A stretch of DNA of 64,000 nt from Chimonanthus salicifolius (GCA_013350335.1 CM023540.1:28933175-28997174); one strand, 5' to 3'; counted from the stretch's first letter, positions 14,101-25,897 are shown. Numbers and translations: made by a program. The notes: generated from the sequence alone by a model not told the origin.

Positions 14101-17100
14101 CATTAACAACCATAGCCTTTTTCTGTTATGGTGGGTGTGTGGTTGAGGGAACCAATAACGTGGTATTACAGGAAAGGAAATGAGAACTAATGGAATGGGT
14201 ATTGCATGAATATGGTACCTTTGAAATAACAATAAAAAAGATAGAAATATAACCATAAAGAATTATAAACATCGAAAAATAAAATATACAAGATCCAATT
14301 CTATAACAAGTTGATAACATGGTGAAGTGCATCTTGAAAAGGTACGTAATTCTTTTTGTAAAGGTTGCATGTCCTTCTATGCTTAGATTTGACTTAAAAC
14401 CATTGGTGAAGGTAGTAAAATGTAGAAAACACCTACTGTTGTAGAAAATTCTTATAAATTGGAAATGACTTTTTGATAGGTATATAATAATAAATTGGCA
14501 TTGGATGAACAGTTGTTTTAGCTCCAAATGAGTTATTCTAGGATTTTCTTTTCTTTGTATTAGTTTTTAGGGGCTTTCTTCATTGTATTGTTTGGTAAGT
14601 ACTCCTTATTGCAGACACAAGATTGTGCGTTTCGAGTCTCGTGGACATCAAATAGGCTTTTGGCCCATGGGAAAAAAAATTGCCAAATCAAATTTTGAAC
14701 GCCAATCCCATAGATATCAGACAAATGGCTCTTATGACGACGACGATGATGATTCATTACATTGAGCACTTCTTGTACTTCTTTAATCTATAACAAAAAA
14801 TCATTACCATTTACAAAAGTAAATTGGAAGTAATTTTTTAAAGATGACAACAAATGTTAATGCATAAAGGGGAAAAAAGAATACACCTTAACCTTGATAC
14901 TGATCACCTCGCCAGACAAATGTTCCGCCACCACCAAATGGTAATGATCCATCCTATGGTAATAGGGAGGTTAATAATCACCTTATGGTTGGATAGTTCT
15001 AGCTCTATGGAGTCTAAGGTTCATTGTCACCACTAGGACATGGGAACTGCCGAAAAATATGGATGATACTCAAAGGACCAACACTTTTGGATTATATTAG
15101 ACCAAAGTATTTCCTTTATTACGAAATATCGCGTAAGGTAAAGAGTTAACCTTTTACCAATATTCTACCTTGCTAGAAATGTAGAAAGAGTTCTAGTCGT
15201 GGGAGCACTTATCCACAAAGTGTAGGTTCAAATTTGTCAACGTTAAAAGAAGGAATATTTATCAATTGCTTGGAGCCTTGGCAATATGTTTGAAGCAATT
15301 CACTCACTTATCTTCACAACTACCTCCCTTTTGTTCAATCTCTTCTATTTTCTTCCTTTTCCCCCTCATCTACTGATGTAATGGAAATAGCAAAAGATGC
15401 AAGGTGAATAAAAAAAGAAAAAGCATAATAGGCATAGGAATCATGGGTCAAATTTGTGCACCGACCACAAGCAGTACACTTTAAGGACCAAGACAGGTGG
15501 GAAATGAGACTCAAGCAATGGGACCCACATTCTACTTTTTTTAAATGATAAAACATTCTACTTTTTTTAAATGATAAAAAGTGTAAATTAGATCCATCAT
15601 TCCTTGGATTTAAGTAGTAATAACATGGGTATCCCCATTCCACTGGAGGTGAGACTAATCCCAATACACAAAGCCACTCGTAAGCCTTGTGTATCGTCTT
15701 ACTTCAGGAGGAATCAAACTTGATTCAATAAATCATATTAGTGGTGTTAGTATTTCTAGTAGTTGTTTACTTTAGAAAAGATTTGAATTGGTTATTTTAT
15801 TGGGATTGTATGCTTAGAATGAAAAACCTAGTGTTATTCACAATAGGAAACCCTTAAAGGATTGCCCATCAAAGCCTAGTGTAGAAGCCTCTGAAAGTTG
15901 ATAAAGTGTGCTATGAGCTATTCATTGAAATTTTAAGTGAATATATACAAAAGGCAAGAGATTCACTTTTTTACAAGTAGGAAACAAATATCTCACACAA
16001 ATCTAGTCCTCACTAAAGGAAATATATACTTTACTCAAAGCATGGCCTTGTGAATATTTTTTTTGTTTGTTTGAAAGGTAATTGTTTATTCGTAATAGAA
16101 GAAACACTCTACAAACAGAAAAACATAAAACGGGGCATGCGTAGCCCGCCAACCAAACAACCCTTATACAAGAGACTCCACCCCCCAAAAAATTACATGA
16201 TCCTATTGACAACTTCCAAAGACAGAGACAAACCCTGCTGCACCATTTCATCAACTGTTGAATTCACAGCTCTTGAGACCCTAGAGACAAAAAGTCGGAT
16301 GAGGCGATGGAGTGATAAATCCTCTCAACTTTATCTGGATAGATCCAAGGGCAGAGAGTACCAGAGGCCCAACCGACAATGACCTTAGAGTACCCTTCTA
16401 ATATACCACCTACAACCCCTAACTTTTCCATATCAATGACACCTCTCCACAAGGCATGAAGTTTCGCTTCCATCACTGAGCCAGTGGAAAGAGGACCTGC
16501 AAAAGAGATCCGAGTCTCTCTGAAATGATTTCTAATGATCCCACCATAGCCTACTAGACTGCAACCATGCACACAACTCCCATCAAAGTTTAGCTTGAGA
16601 AGACCACATCTGGAGGGGGCCCAAGGAACTTGGATTGAGGTGACCAAGTTTGACATGACATACTCCACCAAGGCCCAATCACTACATATGTCTGAAATAT
16701 GAATCACACGATACTTGTTTGAACCCACAATGCACCAGGCAGCTCGAAACTTAATCGCATCTACAACTTGCAATTCAGAAGACACCTTTCCTTGAAAAAC
16801 CTTTTATTATTTTCCAACCAAATAGACCAAACTATATTAAGTAACATCACTTTCCAATTGTTTCTTCAGAAAGAACTACCACCCAAAATCACTACTTCAT
16901 TGAACATTTCAAGCTAGGCTCTCGATACACAAAAAGCAATACCTAAAAGCTAAAGGAAGTGCGACCAGATCTGAAATGCAAACCTATAATGAAGATTCAC
17001 CAATTCCGCATTCGACAGGCATTGTGGGCAAGGATTAACAATACTCATCCTCCTTTGTCTCAAATGATCAATCGTCAAGATCTTCACAAGGCCAGCATGC

Positions 17101-20100
17101 CATCCAAACCACCTTCAACCTAGGAGGAGCATCACCCTTCCAGATTTTTGGATGAACATGAGACTTCCCCACGACACATCAACTTTCTATAGAAAGACTT
17201 GCCACTAAAATTCCCATGCGAATCAAGATTCAGAAACCATAGAAGAATCATCCCAACCTTCTTTAGCTCCCCTCATCTGCCTTAAGAAACAAGATAGTGT
17301 CATCTGCATAATGAAAATGAGTTATCTCTAGATCAGTGTGTTCAATATGAAACCCATGAACCAAACCCTGAGTAGGGGCAACATGTAACATAAGATGAAG
17401 GGCCTTTGCAACCATAATACATAGATAATCAGATACATGATCCCCTTGTCTAATACCCCCCTCCATCTTGAAGAAGCTTTTCAAACTTCCATTAACCAAA
17501 GATGCTACACATGAATGAATCCAACTTCTCCAACGATCACCAAAACCCATCCCAAAACCCATCCTTTGCATGTCTCTAGACGCTAACTAGGCAGTGCTAG
17601 ACTAATACAAGATCAAGCTCGAGGCATCGTACCTATGTTAGAGATAACACACTAACTTAGGACGAAAAGTGGCAAGCAAGTGCATTTAAAGTGTAGAAGT
17701 TCAATACAAAGATACAACTGTGTATTTGAATGGCGATGTGGACTAAAATCTTCAAAACATATCAAAGAGTGGATTTTAGATGGCAAGGTACTGCAATAAG
17801 GGAGGAAAAGATTGTTCATGGTCCTATAAAAAGACGAAGGACTAAACCTTAGCAACGAAAGTCCTATCCAAGATGAGTGAATGGAAGACATAAAGTTAGT
17901 TCTCACGTCATGAGAAGGTGACAAAGAATATTAAGTGGGAGAGTTGTTAAATGGGATGCTTATATTCTTAGTTTTATTCTTGAATGCATTTGTAATTTAT
18001 TTCTGACCGTGTGTTCATTAATGAGGATTAGCCAACTCAAATAAATAGACGATTCTCATCTTTGCACCTTTTTTTCCAATTACTCTTCTTCGTTTCTCCA
18101 TTTTTCACTTTATTTGTTCAAATTAATGAATACCCACCATCTGTCCAAAGACATAACTGTTGCTAGCACTAAGCATGCTCTCAATAACATCAGGACAAAG
18201 ATTCCTCAAACTAGGAGCTCCTACACCACGTTAAATGGAACCACCTGATACATCTTCCTATTCCTCTCAAGCTTTAGCTTCTCTAGTAGACATCAATCCA
18301 CCAACAACCCACACCCTCCACATTTATTTGCCCCAGTAGTGGAGAATGGACTATTGGATCAGGTACCTTCGAGCATATTACTGTCCTGCTTCACTTTTTC
18401 ATTTACATATCCTTCTGAGTCACCTAACTAAATTGGGTCATCAAATTCATTGAGGCCATCTAATTAAAAGGAATTATCCCTATTAGATTATGGTTATTAT
18501 TCTAACCTTACATTGCCTGATGATATTTACCTTGTTCTAATCACAAAATCACTAGAATTTTGATAATCAGAACTTCATGTGCACAATTACAACCATATTA
18601 AATAATATGAACTTATTAATTTCAACAAAACATACAAATGTATCGTCTTTCAAGTCAGACCTTACTATCAACTTTAAGAAGGGGTTTGTTCCCCATGTAT
18701 AGTGCACCCATCAATTGCAACAATGGAATCTCCAATGGAAAATTGAAGGGAGTTATAATTGCCACCTGCATGGACAACTCAATACATCAATCTGCTGACA
18801 ATGAAGTAGGTAACAATTAGAAACAAAGGTCTATATCTACATCAATAACTCAATTACACCAATTGCATCTCACTCTCTCTCCCATCCATAGGCATAAGAA
18901 GCCTTATACGTAGAGCATTTCAATATTCTGGCTGACATGGGAAGTGGACATGGTTAACGATCCCTTTGGTAGTTCTTTGGGCGATCTAGAAATAAAGGAA
19001 ATCTAGGATTTTTGAAAGAAAGAGTTTGGACTTGAAGAGGTTTCTGACATCTTGTTGTATTGTATCATAGTTTAGAAACTCGAAAAAACTTGGGAGCGTC
19101 ATCAGAGTTGACTCAACTCTATAGGATTTCGAGTCAAGTAAGGCAACAAGTTATACCGAGTTTTTCGAATATAGTCCAAAAACTCAACCGAGTTACTCTA
19201 CTCAATAAGATTTCAAGTTGAGTCCGAATTGTGAGTTTTCGAACTATGATTTGGTATAAAGCTATTGACATATGAGACATTTATAATAGTTGTACTTTTT
19301 CTCTTAATGAAATTTTCTTTTCATTGTTTTAAAAGAAAATACAGCTCTAGGTGGGTTCTACATTGCAACAAACAAGAGGTTAGAGGAAAATATGTAGGAG
19401 TTGATTAAAAATAGTTGAGACAGTGCCATTAGCTTTGGCATTATTGGAGACATCTAAAATTGAGAGGACTATATCACATCAAAGTTGTTGGATAATAGGC
19501 TTCTAGAACTTGTGGCTTTTTACCATTCTTCATGCAGTAAGAAATATTTTTCTATTAACTACTTTTATCTGTCAATGGAAATTAATTTTTCATGGGAATA
19601 ATGGAATCTCGATTTTCATTATTGATTTGAAATATTGGTCTTTTGGAATACTTTTTTTAAATGGTTACATGACTCAAAACTCATAACCTTTAAGGTGACC
19701 TAAGAACTTGTCAATTGTGCCCTAAGCTCGTCATAAAATGAGTGTTGGCCAGAATTCTGCATAGAATTATTATGCAATATAACACTTCATAACTACTCAA
19801 CTAGTTCAAAATGGTGGTGTTTATAAATCTAAAATTTAGATGAACATGATATTTGATGGATTCAAGTCTTACAGGACCATATGGCCAACGGAAACCATGA
19901 CTATGCTGCCCAAGATGATTTCCTGGCACCGCAAAAGACCTTGCCAAGAATCGAACCTGCAAAAATAGAAAGGAGAAACAGTAAAATCATAAGATAATGA
20001 AATCTCAAATAATCTTCAGAACCTGCCAAAATTGGAAAGGGAAAATGGGAATTGATTTGTGCACCGGTACTTTATTTGGGAGGGAGGGAGGGAGGGAGGG

Positions 20101-23100
20101 GGGTTAGGGGGGGAAGGAGGGGGGGATTTCTATTCCTGTAGAAACATTATATGTCTAAAATTGAACTGCTGTGGGCATAAAACCTTTTTGCCAACATTTT
20201 CAAAAGCTTTGCTTTTCAGGAGGAAACCATCAACAAAAGAGAACTGTTCATAGAAACTCAGCTCTCAACAAAAGCCAAGGTTTGGTGGAGAATTAAAAAC
20301 CCTGCTTTCACATTTTTTAAAATTGTCAGCACAATGTGGTTGCAACTTACAACCATACATCCAATTGAATACACTATAGTTGTTCCATTGTTTCTTTTTT
20401 AACAATATCTGCACTGAGTGACTTTAGTATTTGCAGACTAGCTGAATAAAAATGTATTTCTTTTTTAAGAACAGATCTTGGAGCCATACACCATTAAGAA
20501 GAAACCATTCTGATCAGATTTTTACCCGTAAGTTTGACTAAGTTCAAACTTGGTGAAAACTGAGGTCAATCATCAAAATCATATGACTTTGAACATTAAT
20601 AAATAGAAGAATTATGTTTTCATGTCATCTCATACGTAACAAACAAGAAGTTAATTTTCTAGAGTGATGACGGTTGAGAATATTCACGTGCCTGATCACC
20701 ACCGAAATTCTCTAAAAACTTTTGAGTGACATAGACCTCACCAAGTGCCTGCTTATAACTCTTTGGAGAAACCCTCTGTATTAACCTTGTGAAGAAATCT
20801 GAAACCTAAAATTCAGGAGAATAATCAGGCAAAGAGAAACCATGAACATGGATCAACCATGCTTAATTGTAACATTGGCATACAGAATGCACAAAGACAT
20901 AAACAAACTAATTTGCCAAGGATATTAATAGAGGCACCCCTTATTTTTTTTTCGTAGAAGCACCCCTATCTAAAATGACAAAAAACAATCTTTACATAAA
21001 CAATGTGGTTGTGTTTCACCATTTTAGGGAGGGGTTCCCTTAAGAATAAAAAATAAGGGGTAACTCTATCATTAGCCTTTAGCAATACAACAAAAAATGA
21101 TCATATTTCCAATATGATGTCACCTCAGGCTGAGCAAGGGCACGGGCAGCCTTTGCAGAGATGTCTCCAAACAGAAGATATCTGAAAAGAAATGATTATT
21201 TGTGAGTAATAAGTGGAAAGCAAATTGCTGAAACGCCACCACCAAGGTAAACACAGAGAGCAAGTACGGCAACTAAACCACAGTGATACCTATAGTCAAT
21301 GGTTAGTTATGAAGTTGAGAAATTGAAAGGAATGTTTCTGTGATGCTCAAGCCAATTGATGCAATGAAATCCAAATCAAGGGATGGCAGATTTTTTGGCT
21401 AAAGCAATAGTGGAAAGACATGATCCTTTTGTGGGATTTTTGAAGTTTTTTTGATATCATACTTCCATTTTCAGTGTAGATCTCCTATACTGATCTTTTA
21501 TTTTATCGTTGTAACTTTCTACATTATTTTAATACAATTCCACTTACTGTTTTGAAAAAAGGGCATTAATCAAAATTTTGCAATTTTACTGTTAATTAGT
21601 TAACCTAGTTGCTGCACCTTTTTAGAATATGGATTCAAGGACAAAAAGGCTCTAGGAGGTAAACATATGATGATCCAAACAGCATTTGGTTCAGTGAAGA
21701 TCACAAAACAATTCATTTCATTCAAAAGCAAGGTCCAAGTTAAATTGTAAATTCAACATGATCCCATCAAAACCCTCATTGCCTCTATATCTTTCAACTA
21801 GTTATCACAATTGGGAATATGGGTCATAAACTACAAAGTTAGCATTCTAAGGAAAAAGGCAAAGAAAGGAAATCCAAACCTCTCTTGAGCCCTGAGCGGA
21901 TTGTGCAGCCCATATTTTGGGCATTTAGACAAGCTCTCCACATATGGCTGCAAAAACACACATACCAAGCTATTAGAATGAAGACTGGGTAAAAACCTTC
22001 AAGAGTTGCTATTGCTCCTATACAATTTATAAAATTTGAGTGTGAGTGAGTGAGTGAGAGAGAGAGAGAGAGGCTGTTGCAAGTTGGATAAGTAAGCCTA
22101 ACAGTGACTCTTTTTAAAACTCATGTTTTCATACCCAAGAAACAGAATATTTGACTTTTTCTTTACATAAAACATGTTAGATATAAATAACGTGATTATA
22201 ATCCAATGGATCTCAATTACCCAGCAACCACTCGGTCACTCCAGTTACATCAATCAAATTGACTCTGCAGTGTAAATTGAAATTTACATATCCTTCGTAA
22301 AATGGATCAACATATGAAACATGGTGCAGTAAGTGTATCTCTACAATGCATAAGCAAAACCTGTATACCTTCAGCCCTTCTTCTTGCACATCGGCTACTT
22401 TAATAAAAGGCTCTCCATTTAGGGGATCCACAATCCAATTCCAAGTAGAAGATCTCTCCCAACTACCCTGCACTGAGTACAACGACCACCACACACTCAT
22501 TTATTGGTGGGTGTTGGTAAGTTTATCCAAACAAAATACACTCAAAACACATGCATATAATGGATCACTCAAAGTAAAAAGTTTATTATCTCTTGTTTGC
22601 CATCCATTACGGTGGCATAATGAAGCATGAACTTCTAATTAATTCTTCAAAGGGGTACTAAAGACTGAACTTTGCAAAGTAATAATAGCTCGTGTTATAA
22701 CTGAGGAAGCATGGCTGCCTCAAATACTAACCCATCACGTAGTACAGAGTACCAAACACAAGCAGAAATCATGGCATGAATGTTCACTCAACAGAAAAGT
22801 TAAGGGAAAAATGAAATGTACAAGATAGTATTGGACTGCATCACTGAAACATGGGGGCAAGCAAAGCACGGAGTATAATACTAAATTAGTACAATGAAAA
22901 GAATCATCACCACCATCAGAATCATTTACAGCATCTAAATGAGGTTGGCACTTATAATTAGATTTGCCTATATAACTTGAACCCACAACATTGGGTTACA
23001 ACAATGAGCACCTACCAACTATGCCACGAGCTCCATTCTATGCATTAAGTGAAATTGCTTGACATAGTATATAGTAATAGCATGGAGTGAGCATATTACG

Positions 23101-25163
23101 AAAAGAGAAGCCACAAACAATTATCATCATCATCATTTAAATCATTTATCTCATCAATATGGAATTGGCCTTTAAACTAAAAGAGAATGCACAAACATTG
23201 TTCATAGAATTTTTAAACCCTTTTTTTATAATGTAAAACCCCGAGACCCCAACCTCTCCCCGAGTACGAGGACGTTAGGTAAAACTCCAGTTGCATTCAG
23301 CCCCCCACAAGCGAAAGGCATCGGACTATTACGAGACTCGAACTTGGAACCTCTTGTTCCTAAGCCGAAGTGTATACCACCAATTGAGCTACCCACGCGG
23401 GGTTAGAATTTTTAAACTTTCTGATTCACATACTGGACCCAAGGAATAAAATCTACGGCCAGTCCTTTATTCAGTTACTGCTGCAACTGGTAGAATAAAC
23501 CAAGTCCCACGTGGACTCATTCAAATGCCAGAACTGGGTCAACTCAGCCCAACCAGGATAACACTCAAGGATTCAGATTTGTGACACTTAAATGACAGAT
23601 TACATACCCAAGTTATGAACTTCTGCTGGTTGAGAACCTGAGATGTCTTCAACGGAAGCGGTGGCAAATGATGGTATATTTGAAAATCTAGCAAACAAAG
23701 AAGTCAAAGTAAAGCATCACTAGGAGAAAATTCTGAATATCTTTAGAATATCCAATGCATGGCATGGAACAACAAATATTTCTCAAATGTAATCACTCAA
23801 ACCTAACAAATTCATTTAATTTCACAAGCAAACAAGTCAGGAATGGGAATCCTAACATAAATTGTTCTTTTTAGAATTCCTGTCATACTGGGATATCGTG
23901 CAGAAAATTAAAGAAGGATTGTTTTTCCTAAAAAGGTCTCCATATCTTTTGAAGCTATTTAAAAATGGCCTATTTGCGTAAATCTAAAAAGAACAGTAAT
24001 TTTTGGTAAAAAGTTTAAAAAGTTCCTTCTCCTTAGTTCACTAGTGAATGAAAGGTTTTTGCTTTGAGATTTTTTTCAGATTTGTATGATGGGGTTGACA
24101 TAAAGATTAACATCAATTGAGAGTAAGGTGATTAAAAAGTGGTTTTAATGGTAAATAGTGTCTCAAAAATCAACTAAGCTGAATAATTGCATAATTGGAT
24201 TTAAAGCTAAAAAATCAACAATAGAAAATCAATTTCAACCCAACAAAGGGTGAAACTCTGGTCACGATTAAATTGGAGGTATGCCAAGTGGACAACATTA
24301 ATATGCATGATAAAAGGGTTCCACCCAACAAGCACATATAATTTTAAAAAATAAGTTAAACTTTGGTCAAGATAGTCAAGGCCTTCCTTTCTAAATTTTT
24401 ATCAAATTTTAAAAACCTTTTTTAAAATCATGAAAAATAAAGACTTCTTTCCAATAGGCTTTAATAAGAGCCCTTTTAGAAAGGCAAACCCGAGTTAACA
24501 TTAAAAAAAATGGTACACCCATGTAGAATTTACGTGGATGCATTGTAATCACTGCAGAGACATCAGAAATAAGTACTCATGTGGATCGTGTCTAAGGAAA
24601 ATAATCCGCATTTGGAGGTCATAAACTATGAATTAGATAGCCTAAAATTCAATGGCGCTTGAGGAATAAAACTTTTCATGTCTCAATTCAACAGTAGATA
24701 TCATTCAAATAGTGTCAAATGTAGACATATTATAATTACTGGGAAACAACTGTACTTATTAATTTAAATTGATTATAGGTGAGCCCTGTTTTACTTATGA
24801 ATAAAATTTATAAAAATGGGGTATAGTGCAAATCCCACTTTTGGAGTTTCCTTGGAATTTTAACCGTTTTAAGAATATGTTTTTTTTTTTTTCGAATTTA
24901 AGTGTGGGAAACTGCAGGATACCCAATGTAAAACCCCACGGCCCACTACCCAAAGACACACTTTGACGATGAGGGCTCAAACCCGCAAACTCCGGCTTCC
25001 TGACGCAGGAGTCAACGAGTTCAGCTACACCAAGAAATATGTTTTAAGACTTTAACCGAAGGAAACAGCGTTGGGTATGTAGTATCAAAACTCCTCAGCT
25101 ACTTTTCTTAAGAAAAATACGAAATCACAGAAAAGGAAAACATTTGAATCCTCTTTGCTGGAT

Positions 25164-25199
<36 letters not shown>

Positions 25200-25396
25200 G
25201 TGATGATGACGATGATGCAGGCGAGAGATAGGTACGCTGGGGGATCTGCAGGGGAAGCGCTTGACCAAACCCTGCGGTGACCGGTCGCCGTTGTCGCATC
25301 CGATGCAACTCCGCGACGCTGGGAAATCCCAGCCGTTGGCCGGGCCATCCATTTCAACCCTTTTGCCGCTAGTGCTTGCCACTGGCTTCTAGACAT
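3564..25396 (-). CDS. P5CDH (ALDH12A1): Delta-1-pyrroline-5-carboxylate dehydrogenase, mitochondrial (16 exons, frame broken twice)
   Basis: NAD-dependent oxidation of P5C/glutamate semialdehyde to glutamate in mitochondrial proline catabolism. Exons, 5' to 3' on the minus strand: 25236-25396, 23608-23687, 22369-22472, 21880-21947, 21124-21181, 20692-20805, 19873-19956, 18661-18765, 13972-14085, 11352-11483, 11143-11232, 9744-9833, 7312-7522, 4979-5090, 3785-3864, 3564-3702 (TGA 3564-3566). All phases agree. Residues 1 to about 60 are Arg/Ser/Ala-rich and look like a mitochondrial presequence. Other landmarks are VDPLNGEPFIKVADV, TPFNFPLEIPLLQLMGALY, FTGSSRVAEKLA, the catalytic Cys360 in SGQKCSAQ, and EIFGPF near 464-469. 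Without the insertions the protein would be 579 residues, in line with plant ALDH12. Exons 13 and 14 each carry one extra base. As written, translation stops at TGA 7373-7375 after 449 residues, before EIFGPF. Intron 6 uses a GC donor. Exon 1 rests on phase and composition, not homology. Could be a recent pseudogene or an assembly error. Confidence 0.93.
3933..4140 (+). mobile_element. tRNA-derived SINE in P5CDH intron 14
   Basis: About 208 bp with a Pol III B-box-like tgggttcaaatccta (around 3991-4005), an A-box-like segment near 3950-3966 and a 3' run of A at 4132-4140. It is flanked by the 12 bp target duplication agatcttgactg (3921-3932 and 4141-4152). It lies opposite in sense to P5CDH. 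Confidence 0.85.
6698..7321 (+). mobile_element. 5'-truncated LINE (RNase H domain) in P5CDH intron 13, with target duplication
   Basis: The body is at about 6715-7304. It starts inside an RNase H domain ([39 protein letters not shown]), is broken by one stop near 6971, and ends [20 protein letters not shown] 3' UTR and a 13-base A run (about 7291-7303) follow. The flanks carry the 17 bp target duplication tacttacctRgaatggt (6698-6714 and 7305-7321; R is a at left and g at right). The right copy contains the last ten bases of P5CDH exon 13 and its splice donor. The element is antisense to P5CDH. Confidence 0.88.
7719..7935. repeat. Low-complexity CT/C/A tracts in P5CDH intron 12
   Basis: A (CT)n run passes into a poly-C and then a poly-A run at about 7721-7766. 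A similar decayed CT/A-rich copy follows at about 7845-7935. The two halves share gcccaaccctctc, so this looks like a duplicated simple-sequence block. It has no protein meaning. Confidence 0.8.
8850..9290 (-). mobile_element. RTE-type non-LTR retrotransposon fragment (C-terminal reverse transcriptase) in P5CDH intron 12
   Basis: A 117-residue open frame (8921-9274) matches, in order, the familiar plant RTE/LINE C-terminal motifs KFTKIGNEFI, VEKF-like IEKFQFLG, ASGVLCNQKVPL, AVRFAMPYGPEYWVVKK and RIRNECIKGSL. Beyond the stop the remaining motif (normally RLRWFGHV) is present only in shifted frames. It has the same sense as P5CDH. Identification is from remembered motifs of this family. Confidence 0.72.
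10696..11035 (+). mobile_element. LINE 5' fragment, start of endonuclease domain, in P5CDH intron 11
   Basis: The ATG at 10696 begins MKIISWNVRGIG, the standard start of an L1-type apurinic endonuclease domain. The reading then continues in shifting frames (IVFIQVTKREV, GNSGLIVWRPEVFDAVE) to the (TG)n tract. It may extend upstream to about 10540 as 5' UTR. It is degenerate and lies antisense to P5CDH. Confidence 0.7.
11049..11108. repeat. (TG)19 microsatellite followed by a 23-base G run
   Basis: A pure TG dinucleotide repeat at 11049-11086 runs straight into uninterrupted G to 11108. It ends 34 bases from the donor of P5CDH exon 11 (exon edge 11143). In the pre-mRNA it would therefore be a C run followed by CA repeats just inside intron 11. 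Confidence 0.95.
11765..12758 (+). mobile_element. LINE 3' fragment (zinc-finger region, 3' UTR, poly-A) in P5CDH intron 9
   Basis: Shifted frames give FPSLYHISQSQSGF, NGDHIVWDVLLRRN, and KKRGRTLANACPFCLQASE, which resembles the zinc-finger segment after LINE reverse transcriptases. A stop-rich tail and 3' UTR follow, ending in a run of about 17 A at 12741-12757. The left boundary is approximate and no target duplication was found. Confidence 0.72.
14086..16050. other. Start of P5CDH intron 8: no identified element
   Basis: AT-rich intronic sequence with one possible SINE-like B-box (gtgcgtttcgagtctcgtgg near 14626). Two short near-identical pieces of acattctactttttttaaatgataaaa occur at about 15526-15580. 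No gene was recognised; the long open frames here have no family match I know. Confidence 0.4.
16055..17580 (-). mobile_element. LINE 3' half (reverse transcriptase and RNase H) in P5CDH intron 8
   Basis: A minus-strand frame at 17263-17571 carries MQRMGFG, GGIRQGD and the catalytic HYADDTILFL of a LINE reverse transcriptase. A second frame at 16264-16785 carries an RNase H domain (LLKLNFDGSC, GYGGIIRNHF, SVMEAKLHALWRG). The 3' UTR ends at about 16057-16075 in a tail of A with caaacaaac. The middle (16790-17260) is decayed. It has the same sense as P5CDH. Confidence 0.85.
17680..18200 (+). mobile_element. Possible LTR-retrotransposon remnant (end of pol, start of LTR)
   Basis: Around 17817-17840 the plus strand reads HGPIKRRRTKP, like the GP-T-R-S-R-K ending of plant LTR-retrotransposon polyproteins. 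A purine-rich aagtgggaga (17934-17943) and a tgttaaatggg start follow. No matching 5' LTR was found. Confidence 0.3.
20048..20127. repeat. G-rich GGGA repeat beside a MITE end, P5CDH intron 6
   Basis: The segment 20048-20077 (gaattgatttgtgcaccggt...) matches the terminus of the inverted-repeat element at 41973. It is followed by (GGGA)n and long G runs at about 20078-20126 that could form a G-quadruplex on the plus strand. Confidence 0.7.
20690..20691 (-). promoter_or_regulatory. Non-canonical GC splice donor of P5CDH intron 6
   Basis: Exon 6 ends ...GGTGATCAG and the intron begins GCACGTG. Phase and the conserved GDQ|VRFLARS junction leave no nearby GT alternative. GC-AG introns are a known minor class, but the usual GCAAGT consensus is only partly met. 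Confidence 0.85.
21383..21559 (+). mobile_element. Short LINE 3' end in P5CDH intron 4
   Basis: Reads MADFLAKAIVERHDPFVGFL then a stop, matching the RNase H C-terminus of the other LINEs here. A T-rich 3' UTR and a short A run at 21555-21560 follow. Heavily 5'-truncated. Confidence 0.65.
22870..23035 (-). mobile_element. Probable tRNA-derived SINE in P5CDH intron 2
   Basis: On the minus strand an A-box-like tggcatagttggtagg is followed about 30 bases later by a B-box-like gggttcaagttata, then a tail rich in gatgat. No target duplication was found, so the ends are approximate. Confidence 0.5.
23219..23403 (-). mobile_element. tRNA-derived SINE in P5CDH intron 2, with target duplication
   Basis: The minus strand begins ccccgcgtgggtagctcaat, with A box gggtagctcaattggtgg and B box aagttcgagtctcg. 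It ends ggggttttacattataaaaaaa. It is flanked by the 14 bp target duplication tagaatttttaaac (23205-23218 and 23404-23417). Same sense as P5CDH. Confidence 0.9.
24884..25031 (-). mobile_element. tRNA-derived SINE in P5CDH intron 1, with target duplication
   Basis: The minus strand begins ggtgtagctgaactcgttga and has the B box gcgggtttgagccctc. Its 3' part (gtggggttttacattggg) resembles the SINE at 23219, so the two probably share a family. It ends in a run of A (24881-24892 on the plus strand as T). Flanks aagaatatgtttt (24871-24883) and aagaaatatgtttt (25032-25045) form the target duplication. Confidence 0.88.
25167..25194. repeat. (AG)14 microsatellite just inside P5CDH intron 1
   Basis: Pure AG repeat that reads (CT)14 in the P5CDH transcript, about 40 bases after the exon 1 donor. 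Confidence 0.95.
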
Positions 25397-25897
25397 TGCT
25401 GCTGCTTGATGTGCCTTCTAATGGCGGCTGGAGTATTTTTTTACTGAGGTCTTATTTATTTAGATATTGAGGATTTGGAAGGTGATTCGGTGAGGATTTG
25501 GAGTGAAAAGAACGAGATTGATGGAGGAAGAACAGCTACTGAAAAAAAAACGATATACAGTAGGAAGAAATACCCTGAGCTGGATTGTGCGTGGCACTTC
25601 TCGATAATGCGGAAAATTAGGCGATCGATGGTTGGGATGTGCTCGAGCTCTGTGGTGGACCCACCACTCAAATGTAAAGATAATTCTCAATTAAACTAAA
25701 ATAATACACGTGATGTCTAGGTATTAATTTATATCATTTAATGAAAACGTATAAAGAGACATCCGCATTTTCTGCGGCTACCCATCCCATTTCGAATATA
25801 CCCCACGTTTTTACTGATCCAAATTTAAATTTAGTTGGCCATGATATTGACCCAAAACCCTAAACCGCACTGAATTATTACACCGTTCGATCCATAT

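Noticed and set aside
14126..14527. 133-codon minus-strand frame in P5CDH intron 8
   Set aside because: Phe/Ile-rich translation of AT-rich DNA with no recognisable motif or family; not supported as a gene.
23330..23403. tRNA gene on the minus strand
   Set aside because: A and B boxes are present, but there is no closed acceptor stem. It continues into a SINE body with a poly-A tail and is flanked by target duplications.
25125..25382. Alternative P5CDH start in another frame (MASTSGKRV...)
   Set aside because: Its phase at the gc|gtacct donor does not fit exon 2. The frame starting at 25396 fits exactly.
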